Shown: piece after piece, positions 40,586-48,711 of the stretch | How positions within the stretch are numbered: the stretch's first letter is position 1 | How the letters are laid out: every line of letters starts with the position of its first letter | NCBI GenBank assembly: GCA_002733205.1 | Contig: NVUW01000003.1 | Location: forward strand, 186,001-250,000 | Direction of reading: 5' to 3' | Length of the DNA stretch: 64,000 nucleotides | From: Thalassobium sp. | Lineage (GTDB): Bacteria; Pseudomonadota; Gammaproteobacteria; Pseudomonadales; Oceanobacteraceae | Notes under the pieces: generated by a model | The model's input: the letters and a program-made list of their open reading frames with translations, nothing else | The model's database searches: none | Told to the model about the DNA's origin: nothing | Program-made: the position numbers and the translations under genes

Positions 40586-41223
40586 ATCAACCACTGCAAA
40601 CACTGGCAAAACTAGCGGAAACCGTTGGCGTTGATTACTCGGCCATTAATTCAGATGACATGATCATCCAGACGGCTGAAGCGGCACTTAAAGAAATTAA
40701 ACGACTAACCACGGAACTGTCCAAAGAAACTGTACGCAAAGAAGCCGCGTATGCGAATGAACAACGGCTTGATAACGACAATTTAGAGCTTCGCCGGCGC
40801 ATTTTTGCGCGCTTTAACGAAGACGAGTGCTGGATCTTTCAGGACGACGGCCACGACTACCCCGAAAGCCTAGTGTGTCCCGTTGTAATGTCTGCCGGGA
40901 AACTGCGAGAGCTGGTTGAGGCGCGATCCGAGCTGGATGAAATGGCCGCGCGGGTGGAGCGGTTTCGTGAAATCGTCGTCTCATACTACACAACCGGCGT
41001 ATGCGTCAGTGACGTTAAAAACATTCTCGCAGAAACCCCACCACCCGCTGCACTCGAAGCCCTGAAATCGCAGTGGCAGGCTGATCAATATAACGACGGA
41101 ATGCCAGCACAAAAAGCGTTCTGGGAAGGGTTTGAACGCGGAGTAATGAATGGCGCAGTAAATATAAGGGCGCACTGGAATGAATATAAACAGCGCGTAC
41201 AGGAGGCCGGTGATGAAGTTTGA
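40582..41223 (+). CDS. Coiled-coil early protein, 213 aa
   Basis: An N-terminal coiled coil (about 30-75) precedes a small domain with WIFQDDGHDYPESLVCPVVM, then another helix set and a FWEGFERGVMNGAVN region. Acts in an unknown process. Ends in QEAGDEV from the repeated ribosome-binding cassette. Confidence 0.55.
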   Translation: MNQPLQTLAKLAETVGVDYSAINSDDMIIQTAEAALKEIKRLTTELSKETVRKEAAYANEQRLDNDNLELRRRIFARFNEDECWIFQDDGHDYPESLVCPVVMSAGKLRELVEARSELDEMAARVERFREIVVSYYTTGVCVSDVKNILAETPPPAALEALKSQWQADQYNDGMPAQKAFWEGFERGVMNGAVNIRAHWNEYKQRVQEAGDEV

Positions 41224-41512
41224 AAAATTAGACGAACTGGAAATGTTCGAATTGCTTCAGGCGGCATACCCTGAAAAGTTTATTAACGAAGATGACGAAA
41301 CATGGGATGCTGCCCAGCAATTCGCTGATGACCTTAGCGGATGGGAAGACATTGCCGAACTTCTTGGGCGCGTCGTTATGCTTACAATGCCGATGGGATC
41401 AGGTATTACAAAACGACTTTCGCATTGCATTGGGCCAGTGACTATTGCTGATGGAAAGGCTCATATGATTGCTGCTGTACGAAGAGACGCACAGGAGGCC
41501 GGTGATGAATAA
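41213..41512 (+). CDS. Hypothetical early protein, 99 aa
   Basis: ATG 41213 (MKFEKLDELEMFELLQAAYP) follows CAGGAGGCCGGTG, so the 41180 frame start is rejected. A small soluble acidic protein ending in AQEAGDE. Overlaps the upstream gene by 11 bp. Function unknown. Confidence 0.6.
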   Translation: MKFEKLDELEMFELLQAAYPEKFINEDDETWDAAQQFADDLSGWEDIAELLGRVVMLTMPMGSGITKRLSHCIGPVTIADGKAHMIAAVRRDAQEAGDE

Positions 41513-41747
41513 GGTAAAGCTTACTGCGCCTGGCCAGATTGAGCGCGGCTGCAAAATTCACTGCACATTCAGCGGAAAGCCGCAGACCTATCGTGCAAAA
41601 GTAATCCTTAATGCTGGAACCGATAAAGAGGAAGTGCTGATCAACATAAAGAAAAACCTCTATTTCATAACCAGCATGGCGATAGATGGCAGCTCATGGG
41701 CTAAGGATGTGTACTTTGAAGCAGCACAGGAGACCGGTGATGACTGA
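41505..41747 (+). CDS. Hypothetical early protein, 80 aa
   Basis: Start ATG 41505 (MNKVKLTAPGQIERG) from the second copy of the CAGGAGGCCGGTG cassette. Beta-rich, with a KIHCTFSGKPQTYRAKV part and ending in AQETGDD. No known family. Confidence 0.6.
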   Translation: MNKVKLTAPGQIERGCKIHCTFSGKPQTYRAKVILNAGTDKEEVLINIKKNLYFITSMAIDGSSWAKDVYFEAAQETGDD

Positions 41748-42042
41748 AGACCAGAATGCATTGCTGATTTTTATGGAAGAACTGGGCGAAGTCGCGGCAG
41801 AGCTGCTGAAACTGCAGAACCAAGTATCGAAGGCAATTCGCTTCGGCATTGATGAACAGCGCGATTTAGCAACATCAAACCGCGAGCGCATTCAGGCTGA
41901 GTGGAATGATCTTCTCGGCTCGATTCAGGTTCTGGCAAAGCACGGAGTTGATCTGCAGCCGAATATCGCCGCTATCGCCGCGAAGGTAGAGAAAGTCGAA
42001 CGATACACGTCATACAGCAAGCAATGTGGGCAGGTGTCCTGA
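41740..42042 (+). CDS. MazG-like NTP pyrophosphohydrolase, 100 aa
   Basis: Start ATG 41740 after the third cassette. The MazG-type metal-binding pattern is seen: FMEELGEVAAELLKL, then EWNDLLG about 50 residues later (E-x-x-D type). Such enzymes hydrolyse nucleoside triphosphates and may manage damaged nucleotides or alarmone signalling. Sequence short but complete. Family from memory. Confidence 0.65.
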   Translation: MTEDQNALLIFMEELGEVAAELLKLQNQVSKAIRFGIDEQRDLATSNRERIQAEWNDLLGSIQVLAKHGVDLQPNIAAIAAKVEKVERYTSYSKQCGQVS

Positions 42043-42266
42043 TGAACGAGCATAAAACCATCCAGATCGTCGCGGCTCCCGGCCACGAAGAATATGTAAA
42101 GGAGCTGATGGAAAAGCAGCTGAAAAAGGCCGGGCTTACGATAGCAATCTGCCCCACCGGCCATGAGGCTTTCTTCGAGGAATTAAAAACACCTGCAGTC
42201 CCACAACTGCAGAACCGAGAAACATGGCGCGGCAAAGGCAAGCGCCGGATGCCGAGAGGTAAATAG
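42042..42266 (+). CDS. Hypothetical small protein, 74 aa
   Basis: Start ATG 42042 overlaps the previous stop by 1 bp (TGATG). N-terminal beta-alpha (TIQIVAAPGHEEYVKELMEK), a basic C-terminus (RGKGKRRMPRGK). May bind nucleic acid. Function unknown. Confidence 0.55.
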   Translation: MNEHKTIQIVAAPGHEEYVKELMEKQLKKAGLTIAICPTGHEAFFEELKTPAVPQLQNRETWRGKGKRRMPRGK

Positions 42267-42268
42267 CA

Positions 42269-42484
42269 ATGGCAACTGAATACGTCGATCTGGTAACCGA
42301 TGCCGGCGAACTGATCCGCATCGAATGCCCGAATAAATACACCGACGAGCTGTACGACTCGCTGGAAAATTCGATGAAGCGAAAAGACTGGTGGAGCCCT
42401 TCACAGTTTGATGGCTGTACCGCTACTTACATGGGGTTGATTATTTCCCGCGTAGCGATGAGCAAAATTGTCGGGATGCTTTAA
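42269..42484 (+). CDS. Hypothetical small protein, 71 aa
   Basis: Short protein with EYVDLVTDAGELIRIECP followed by a helix (DELYDSLENSMKRKDWWSPS) and a hydrophobic end (ATYMGLIISRVAMSK). No known domain. Confidence 0.55.
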   Translation: MATEYVDLVTDAGELIRIECPNKYTDELYDSLENSMKRKDWWSPSQFDGCTATYMGLIISRVAMSKIVGML

Positions 42485-42524
42485 CCCCCAGCTTTGCGGC
42501 TTGGAATGAACGAGGAACGAGAGA

Positions 42525-42755
42525 ATGGAAAGTCCGAAAGAGTGTGTTGTTATGTGCTCAATGCCTGAAGATCGAAACAGAGTTGAAACGGGTGCCATTC
42601 AATTTGGTGGTGATTGGCCAGGGGTTTTTATTCGTGGCGACAATGCGGCCTACTACAGTATGGCGCTTGATAGTCTTTTGAGTGGCAATGTTGACCCTAT
42701 GACTCTGGGAATACTAAGCGGTTTAAATGAGCTATTGAAATCTAGTCATGTTTAG
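42525..42755 (+). CDS. Hypothetical small protein, 76 aa
   Basis: MESPKECVVMCSMPEDRNRV followed by FGGDWPGVFIRGDNAAYYSM and a hydrophobic C-terminal helix. Good GAACGAGGAACGAGAGA purine-rich site upstream. Function unknown. Confidence 0.55.
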   Translation: MESPKECVVMCSMPEDRNRVETGAIQFGGDWPGVFIRGDNAAYYSMALDSLLSGNVDPMTLGILSGLNELLKSSHV

Positions 42756-42849
42756 ACACATAACAAAGATATTCCCCGGCTCCGTCCGGGGCAATGAAGT
42801 GTTATTGGCAACAGCAGGCAGCACAGAAAACAGAGCCATGAAGGGCTTA

Positions 42850-43068
42850 ATGAAACTGAAGATACGAACAATGGCTTTACTCGAATTGGGTGCCTGGATA
42901 TCAAAGCGCTTTGAAAACCCCCGCCCAAGTAAGCGCACTGCACAGCACTGGTGCGTTTCTGGTGCTGTTCCAGCAAAAAAAATCGGCAACAAATGGTTTG
43001 TTGATACTGACGCAGAACAGCTGGAAACTGGGAATGATCTGGTTGATCAAGTATTGCGAGCGAGTTGA
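42850..43068 (+). CDS. xis: Excisionase-like protein, 72 aa
   Basis: ALLELGAWISKRFENPRPSK, then TAQHWCVSGAVPAKKIGNKW is the winged-helix pattern of lambdoid excisionases. Start ATG 42850 has AAGGG close upstream. ATG 42838 or 42871 are alternatives, so the true length may vary. Stop overlaps the integrase ATG by 1 bp. Binds DNA near attP and drives excision with integrase. Confidence 0.75.
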   Translation: MKLKIRTMALLELGAWISKRFENPRPSKRTAQHWCVSGAVPAKKIGNKWFVDTDAEQLETGNDLVDQVLRAS

Positions 43069-44189
43069 TGGCACCAAGAGCACGAAAGCACAAAGGGCTG
43101 GAGCCAAATCTATACCAGTCCGAGCGAAAGAACACGACCTATTACCGTTACAAGCACCCGATAACAGGGGCTTGGCACGGAATGGGCGACAATAAGGCCA
43201 AGGCCAATGCAGCTGCGCGCATTTTAAATGCAAAGCTTCTTACTGGCGGCGCAGGATTGGTTGAGCGCGTACTTGGGATCGCTGACAAAACAATCTCTCA
43301 CCTCGTTGAGCGTTTCCGCGCTGAGCGCCTGCCAGAGCTTGGGCTTGCCGCAGGAACGCAGAGAAACACAGAATACCGTCTCAATCGAATAGAGCAGGAT
43401 CTTGGAAATCGCATCATTTCGACAGTCACAACCCAAGACTGTGCAGAGTGGCTTGATAATAATTTCGAACGAAACCCTTACGTTAAGCACCGCGGTACAC
43501 TGATAGACCTGTTTCGGTTCGGTGTTACAAAAGGCTATTTGCAGAACAATCCGGCAGATCCAACTTACGCGCAAAAGCAGGATAAAAAAGCGCGCCAGCG
43601 CATGACGCTGGAGCAGTACAAGGCTCTACACGCAGCTGCCCCGTCATGGCTAAAGATCGCCATGGAGATTGCATTAATCACGCTGCAAGGCAGGTACGAA
43701 GTCTGCCATATGCGATATGACGCAATCAGAGACGGCGCGCTGCACGTTGTTCGTGAGAAAACCAAGAAAAACGACTGGGCGCGATTGAGGATCATGATGA
43801 CCCCCGAACTGGAGGAAGTTGTGCGAAGATCCAGAGATGACGGTATTGTGAGCCCTTACATTGTTCATTGGCGTCCAAGTAGGATTAAGCCATCGAAAGA
43901 TACCGACCACTGGAGCCAGTTCAGTCCAAACAAGTTCGGTGCAGAGTTCCGCAAAGTGCGTGACACGCTTTCGGTGTTCACCCGCATGCAAAAAGAAGAG
44001 CGTCCAACCTTTCACGAGATTCGTTCGCTTGGTGCGTGGCTGTATGAGCAAAACGGCTATCAAACAGACTACGTTCAACAGCTCATGGCCCACGGCGATC
44101 AGGCTATGACCAAATACTACCAGCAGGGCCATTCGGAAAAATGGGTGCAGGTTGAGGCCGGTTTGTGCATAAACGAACTGATCAGTTAG
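43068..44189 (+). CDS. int: Lambda-type tyrosine integrase, 373 aa
   Basis: The N-terminal arm-binding domain (RARKHKGLEPNLYQSERKNT, then YRYKHPITGAWHGMG) is like lambda Int. Catalytic residues are R209 (GRYEVCHMRYD), K231 or K234, H316 and R319 (FHEIRS), H342 and Y351. The H342-Y351 spacing of 9 matches lambda Int. ATG 43068 follows the excisionase stop (TGATG). Catalyses site-specific recombination at the tRNA attachment site 150 bp away. Confidence 0.95.
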   Translation: MAPRARKHKGLEPNLYQSERKNTTYYRYKHPITGAWHGMGDNKAKANAAARILNAKLLTGGAGLVERVLGIADKTISHLVERFRAERLPELGLAAGTQRNTEYRLNRIEQDLGNRIISTVTTQDCAEWLDNNFERNPYVKHRGTLIDLFRFGVTKGYLQNNPADPTYAQKQDKKARQRMTLEQYKALHAAAPSWLKIAMEIALITLQGRYEVCHMRYDAIRDGALHVVREKTKKNDWARLRIMMTPELEEVVRRSRDDGIVSPYIVHWRPSRIKPSKDTDHWSQFSPNKFGAEFRKVRDTLSVFTRMQKEERPTFHEIRSLGAWLYEQNGYQTDYVQQLMAHGDQAMTKYYQQGHSEKWVQVEAGLCINELIS

Positions 44190-44227
44190 CCCGCTTTCGT
44201 CTGCAAAATACAGCTCTCTTCCAAATG

Positions 44228-44319
44228 TAAGTTATTGATTTATATACGCCAGCGTTGCGCATATTGCGTCTATTGCGCGTACCAACAGAATAAATTATCC
44301 GTTGTATATCAATAACTTA
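44228..44319. other. Inverted arm-type repeats of the attachment region
   Basis: TAAGTTATTGAT (44228-44239) and its exact inverse ATCAATAACTTA (44308-44319) lie 68 bp apart, between integrase and the att core. Between them are repeated ATTGCG motifs. Probably integrase arm-type or excisionase sites. Confidence 0.5.
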
Positions 44320-44338
44320 AGCCTGATACGATTGCATA

Positions 44339-44383
44339 TTGACATGGTAGAGGTCGCCAGTTCGAATCTGGCTAGTCCTACCA
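44339..44383 (+). other. Right attachment site: 3' half of tRNA-Val(GAC)
   Basis: From TTGACAT (anticodon loop, anticodon GAC) through GGTAG, AGGTC, a T-arm (GCCAG loop CTGGC) and TAGTCCTA-CCA this is the 3' half of a tRNA. The five bases before it (GCATA) do not pair with GGTAG, so it is not a complete gene. The phage must carry the same 3' half at its left end and rebuild the intact tRNA outside the window. Confidence 0.85.
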
Positions 44384-44390
44384 AAATTTA

Positions 44391-44415
44391 AAAACCGGCC
44401 CCTGGCCGGTTTTTT
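44391..44415 (+). terminator. Intrinsic terminator of the former tRNA gene
   Basis: AACCGGCC and GGCCGGTT make an 8-bp stem with a 3-nt loop, followed by TTTTCG. It directly follows the tRNA 3' half and probably terminated the original tRNA transcript. Confidence 0.85.
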
Positions 44416-44495
44416 CGTTTCTGTGACTGATCATTTCACAATTGTGTGTTTCTTCGGCCGTCTACTGCAAAAATCAACACCATGTGAGAACAGCA

Positions 44496-46526
44496 TCAGC
44501 TGTTCTCAATCATTTTGTTTTTCATCTGATGCAGCAGGTCGCGCAGGCGCGCTGCTTCTTCAAAGTTAAGGTCTTTGGCGGCTTTAAACATCTGATCTTC
44601 CACTTTGCCGACCCGCTTGACCAACTCAGTCGCTGACAATGCCTGCCAATCGTCCGCGGCGTAACCGGCTTTGTCTTCTGCCACTTTACGTCCGCGACTT
44701 TTGCCTTTGCCTTTTTTGCCCGGCGGTGGCGCGGCATCCATAATATCGGCCACCGACTTAGTCACACCGACCGGTGTAATGCCATGCTCGGTATTAAACG
44801 CGACCTGTTTTTCGCGGCGGCGATCGGTTTCATCAATGGCCTTCTGCATCGAATCTGTAATACGGTCAGCATAGAGTATGGCCTTACCATGCAGGTTACG
44901 TGCTGCGCGGCCAATGGTCTGAATCAGTGAACGTTCTGAACGCAGGAAGCCTTCTTTATCGGCATCAAAGATGGCCACCAGCGAGACTTCCGGAATATCC
45001 AGACCTTCCCGTAATAAGTTAATGCCCACCAACACGTCAAACTCGCCCAGACGCAGGTCGCGAATAATTTCCACCCGCTCTACGGTATCAATATCCGAGT
45101 GCAGATAGCGCACACGCACACCCTGCTCCAGCAAGAAATCGGTGAGGTCTTCGGCCATGCGCTTGGTCAGCACGGTAATCAGAATACGTTCGCCTTTGCT
45201 GACGCGCTCGCGCAGTTCGTGCAGCACATCGTCCACCTGACCGGTCGCCGGGCGTACTTCAATTTCCGGATCAATCAGACCGGTCGGACGTACAACCTGC
45301 TCAACCACCGCATCCTGATGATCTTTTTCATAGTTCCCCGGCGTGGCAGAAACAAATATGCACTGCGGCACAATGCTTTCCCACTCTTCAAAGCGCATCG
45401 GCCGGTTATCCAGTGCCGACGGCAAACGGAAACCAAACTGCACCAGGGTTTCTTTGCGCGAGCGGTCACCGCGGTACATACCGCCAATCTGTGGAATCGT
45501 CACATGGGATTCATCGACAAACACCAGCGCGTCATCAGGAATATAATCAAACAGCGTTGGCGGTGGCGCGCCTTCTTCGCGCCCGGATAAATAACGCGAG
45601 TAGTTTTCGATGCCGGAGCAATAACCCAGCTCCTGCATCATCTCGATATCGTAACGGGTACGCTGTTCGAGCCGCTGCGCTTCCACCAGCAGATTGTTGT
45701 CGCGGTAATATTGCAGGCGTTCTTCCAGTTCAACTTTAATGCCTTCAACGGCATCCAGAATACGCTGACGGGGCGTCACGTAGTGGGTTTTCGGGTAGAT
45801 GGTCACGCGCGCCAGACGGTTCAACACCTCGCCGGTCAGCGGATCAAAACTGCTGATCTGTTCAACTTCGTCATCAAATAACTCCAGCCTTACCGCTTCT
45901 TCATCGCTTTCAGCCGGGAAAATATCAATCACGTCACCGCGCACCCGGTAAGTACCGCGATGAAAATCCATATCGTTGCGGGTGTATTGCAGCTCTGCCA
46001 GACGGCGTAACACGGTGCGCTGATCAATATGATCGCCACGCACGATGTGCAGCATCATTTTCAGGTAAGATTCCGGATCCCCCAGACCGTAAATCGCCGA
46101 TACCGTGGCGACAATGATGGCGTCACGACGCTCCATCAGTGCTTTGGTGGCCGACAGCCGCATCTGTTCAATGTGCTCATTAACCGAGGCGTCTTTATCA
46201 ATAAAAGTATCAGACGATGGCACATAGGCTTCTGGCTGGTAGTAGTCGTAGTAAGAAACGAAGTACTCAACCGCGTTTTCAGGAAAAAATTCTTTAAACT
46301 CACCGTACAATTGCGCGGCCAGCGTTTTGTTATGTGCCATGATGATGGCCGGACGCTGACACTGAGCGATCACATTAGCCATAGTGTAGGTTTTGCCCGA
46401 ACCGGTCACGCCCAGCAGGGTTTGCTTCAACAGACCGGCATTAACCCCACCGACCAGCTTGCGGATTGCTTCCGGCTGATCACCGGCGGGAGAATATTTG
46501 GCAGAAAGCTCAAATGCCTTGCTCAT
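44496..46526 (-). CDS. uvrB: Excinuclease ABC subunit B, 676 aa
   Basis: [15 protein letters not shown] is the Walker A motif, and [20 protein letters not shown] is the beta-hairpin that probes damaged DNA. Helicase motifs [19 protein letters not shown] and SATPGNYE follow, and IGRAARN. A C-terminal UVR domain ([20 protein letters not shown]) binds UvrC. Works with UvrA and UvrC in nucleotide excision repair. Convergent with the prophage int gene. Full length. Confidence 0.98.
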   Translation of the reverse strand: MSKAFELSAKYSPAGDQPEAIRKLVGGVNAGLLKQTLLGVTGSGKTYTMANVIAQCQRPAIIMAHNKTLAAQLYGEFKEFFPENAVEYFVSYYDYYQPEAYVPSSDTFIDKDASVNEHIEQMRLSATKALMERRDAIIVATVSAIYGLGDPESYLKMMLHIVRGDHIDQRTVLRRLAELQYTRNDMDFHRGTYRVRGDVIDIFPAESDEEAVRLELFDDEVEQISSFDPLTGEVLNRLARVTIYPKTHYVTPRQRILDAVEGIKVELEERLQYYRDNNLLVEAQRLEQRTRYDIEMMQELGYCSGIENYSRYLSGREEGAPPPTLFDYIPDDALVFVDESHVTIPQIGGMYRGDRSRKETLVQFGFRLPSALDNRPMRFEEWESIVPQCIFVSATPGNYEKDHQDAVVEQVVRPTGLIDPEIEVRPATGQVDDVLHELRERVSKGERILITVLTKRMAEDLTDFLLEQGVRVRYLHSDIDTVERVEIIRDLRLGEFDVLVGINLLREGLDIPEVSLVAIFDADKEGFLRSERSLIQTIGRAARNLHGKAILYADRITDSMQKAIDETDRRREKQVAFNTEHGITPVGVTKSVADIMDAAPPPGKKGKGKSRGRKVAEDKAGYAADDWQALSATELVKRVGKVEDQMFKAAKDLNFEEAARLRDLLHQMKNKMIENS

Positions 46527-46642
46527 CAGGATTCCAGTTAAAGGTTAAATCAAGTAGCATTATACGGTTTTTTTTACCGGCAGGATTTGGCGCTTTACGC
46601 CCGTTTCTGCCGCCGCCCATCGCGTTATTGAGGATACACATT

Positions 46643-47824
46643 TTGGATCTGCAATTGTCTGATCGCGTTCAACAGATCAAGCCATCCCCAACACTGGCCG
46701 TGACTAACCGTGCTGCCGAACTCAAGGCTGCCGGCAAAGACATTATTGGTCTGGGTGCCGGAGAGCCGGATTTCGATACCCCCGAGCATATCAAGCAGGC
46801 GGCGGTTGAGGCTATTAACAACGGTTTTACCAAGTACACCGCAGTGGATGGTACTCCGGGTCTGAAGAAAGCGATCATTAACAAGCTGCAGAAAGACAAC
46901 GGCCTGAGCTACGAAGCCAACCAGATTCTGGTGTCCTGCGGCGGTAAACAAAGCTTTTTCAACATGAGCCTGGCATTGCTGAATCCCGGTGATGAAGTGG
47001 TTATTCCGGCACCCTACTGGGTTTCTTACCCGGACATGGTCGTTATTGCCGGCGGCGTACCGGTGATCATCGAAACCGACGAAAGCACCCGCTTTAAAAT
47101 CACCGCCGAACAGCTGCAAGCGGCCATTACCCCAAAAACCAAACTGGTGGTACTGAACAGCCCTTCCAATCCGTCGGGCGTGGCCTATACCGGTGACGAG
47201 CTGAAAGCACTGGCTGAAGTTCTGCTGCAGCACCCGGATGTCATGATCGCTACCGATGATATGTACGAATACATCTGGTGGGCGGATTTCGCCTTCGAAA
47301 ATATCCTCACCGTCTGCCCTGAACTGTACGACCGCACCGTAGTGCTGAATGGCGTCTCCAAAGCCTACAGCATGACCGGCTGGCGTATCGGCTATGCTGC
47401 AGGACCGGCGAAGCTGATTGGCGCCATGAAAAAAGTACAGTCGCAGAGCACATCAAACCCAACTTCCATCTCTCAGGTGGCAGCAGAAGCCGCACTGAAT
47501 GGCGGCCGTGAATGTGTCCTGCCTATGGTCTCTGCATTCAAAGAGCGTCACGATTATGTGGTGCAGACCCTGAACGACATTCCGGGCTTCAGCTGCATCC
47601 CGGCTGACGGCGCATTTTATGCGTTCCCGAACGTAAAAGGTGCGATGGAAAAAGCCGGTATCGATAACGATGTCGACTTTGCCGAGAAACTGTTGCTGGA
47701 AGCGGGCGTTGCGCTGGTTCCGGGTTCTGCCTTCGGCTCACCGGGTTATATGCGCCTGTCGTTCGCAACCAGCATGAAAACTCTGGAAGATGCCCTGAAC
47801 CGCATCCAAAAAGCACTCAGCTGA
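46643..47824 (+). CDS. Aspartate aminotransferase, class I, 393 aa
   Basis: Start TTG 46643 (MDLQLSDRVQQIKPSPTLAV) with GAGGA about 9 nt before it. The frame runs on upstream only as non-conserved sequence overlapping uvrB. PLP-enzyme motifs: GLGAGEPDFDTP, VLNSPSNPSGVAY, ATDDMYEYIWW and the PLP lysine in LNGVSKAYSMTGWRIGY. Makes aspartate or glutamate by transamination. Divergent from uvrB. Confidence 0.9.
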   Translation: MDLQLSDRVQQIKPSPTLAVTNRAAELKAAGKDIIGLGAGEPDFDTPEHIKQAAVEAINNGFTKYTAVDGTPGLKKAIINKLQKDNGLSYEANQILVSCGGKQSFFNMSLALLNPGDEVVIPAPYWVSYPDMVVIAGGVPVIIETDESTRFKITAEQLQAAITPKTKLVVLNSPSNPSGVAYTGDELKALAEVLLQHPDVMIATDDMYEYIWWADFAFENILTVCPELYDRTVVLNGVSKAYSMTGWRIGYAAGPAKLIGAMKKVQSQSTSNPTSISQVAAEAALNGGRECVLPMVSAFKERHDYVVQTLNDIPGFSCIPADGAFYAFPNVKGAMEKAGIDNDVDFAEKLLLEAGVALVPGSAFGSPGYMRLSFATSMKTLEDALNRIQKALS

Positions 47825-47856
47825 GTGCTTTTGCGACACGTTTAACGCACATAAAA

Positions 47857-47880
47857 AAACCGCCTGCTGGCGGTTTTTTT
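47857..47880 (+). terminator. Intrinsic terminator of the aminotransferase gene
   Basis: CCGCC (47860-47864) and GGCGG (47869-47873) with A- and T-runs either side, 33 bp past the stop. May work in both directions. Confidence 0.85.
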
Positions 47881-47888
47881 ATGTCTGT

Positions 47889-47984
47889 CACCTGGCTCCC
47901 ACGCTCTGCGTGGTAGCCCTTACTGGCACAGTTGCATTCCAACGCGGAGCGTAGGAACGAGGAACACAGAGCGTAGGAACGAGG
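47889..47984 (+). repeat. Dispersed intergenic repeat, copy 1
   Basis: Nearly the same as the inverse of 55689-55761, beginning with CACCTGGCTCCCACGC and ending in GCGTAGGAACGAGG. Contains imperfect hairpins. A partial second end (GAGCGTAGGAACGAGG) follows at about 47970-47984. It lies in the gap between aminotransferase and hda (180 bp). Not coding. Confidence 0.8.
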
Positions 47985-48003
47985 AAAACCGCCGGATGCC
48001 GGA

Positions 48004-48711
48004 TCACCAGCCCATTTCCGCCTTAATAAAGGGAATGGTCAGCTTACGCTGCGCCGACAGTGACGCCTGATCGAGAGTTTCCAGCAAATCAAACAAGCCC
48101 TGCATATCGCGCGGGCCCCGGGTCAGAATAAAACGCGCGACTTCATCACTCATATTCAGACCACGACGCTTGGCGCGCAGCAGCAGCGCCAGCACCTTAT
48201 CGTTATCTTCCAGTGGCTCCACCTGATACACCATGCCCCAACTCAGGCGGGACGACAGATCCGGTAATTGCACACCGATATGCCCCGGCCCCTGATTGGC
48301 GGCAATCAGCAGGTGCCCCTGACGGTCACGGATACGGTTGAATAAATGAAACAGTCCTTCTTCCCAATCCGGGCGACCGGCTACGGCCTGAATATTATCC
48401 AGCGCGACCAGTGGCAATTGCTCCATCGCATCCAGTACCGCCGGGCTGTATTCAACCAGTTCATCAAGCGGCAAATAAACGCTTTGATGCCCCAGCCCTT
48501 CAGCGTAATGACAGGATGCCTGCAGCAAGTGACTGCAACCAACACCGGCAGCTCCCCACAAATACAGGTAAGGTTCGCCATGGGTTGTCCACTGCTGCTG
48601 CAGCGACTGCACGATCTGCTCATTCGGGCCGGCGTAATAATTGGCGAAGCGCGCATCGTCGCGCACGGCGACCGAAAGCGTCAGTTGTTGGTGATGATCC
48701 ATACTCTGCAT
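48004..48711 (-). CDS. hda: DnaA regulatory inactivator Hda, 235 aa
   Basis: AAA+ domain related to DnaA: LYLWGAAGVGCSHLLQAS is the Walker A region (Cys replaces the usual Lys/Arg), LPLVALDNIQAV is Walker B, SSRLSWGMVYQVEPL is sensor 1-like, and GPRDMQGLFDLLETLD is the sensor 2 region. Hda with the sliding clamp promotes ATP hydrolysis by DnaA after initiation. Start ATG 48711 abuts the upstream stop (TAAATG). ATG 48702 is an alternative. Confidence 0.9.
   Translation of the reverse strand: MQSMDHHQQLTLSVAVRDDARFANYYAGPNEQIVQSLQQQWTTHGEPYLYLWGAAGVGCSHLLQASCHYAEGLGHQSVYLPLDELVEYSPAVLDAMEQLPLVALDNIQAVAGRPDWEEGLFHLFNRIRDRQGHLLIAANQGPGHIGVQLPDLSSRLSWGMVYQVEPLEDNDKVLALLLRAKRRGLNMSDEVARFILTRGPRDMQGLFDLLETLDQASLSAQRKLTIPFIKAEMGW

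Larger units (their letters stand above)
1..44383. mobile_element. Lambdoid prophage with podovirus-like late genes (left end outside the window)
   Basis: Integrase, excisionase, CI/Cro switch, Red-type recombination genes, O/P replication genes, nin genes, lysis cassette and a complete head gene set are contiguous. The right boundary is the 3' half of a tRNA-Val(GAC) at 44339-44383, after which ordinary chromosomal genes begin with uvrB. The left boundary is not in the window because the leftmost gene is still a phage gene. Early genes follow lambda order, with leftward (red, xis, int) and rightward (cro, O, P, nin, Q position, lysis, head) arms. The head and tail genes have no tape measure, sheath or baseplate genes, which suggests a short-tailed virion. 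No gene shows an obvious break, so the element may be functional. That is inference. Confidence 0.95.

Noticed and set aside
44339..44383. Complete tRNA gene
   Set aside because: Upstream sequence cannot pair with the anticodon stem or the acceptor strand. Only the 3' half is present.
45099..45590. Plus-strand frame of 163 codons inside uvrB
   Set aside because: Antisense to a conserved gene, with no ribosome site and no family resemblance.
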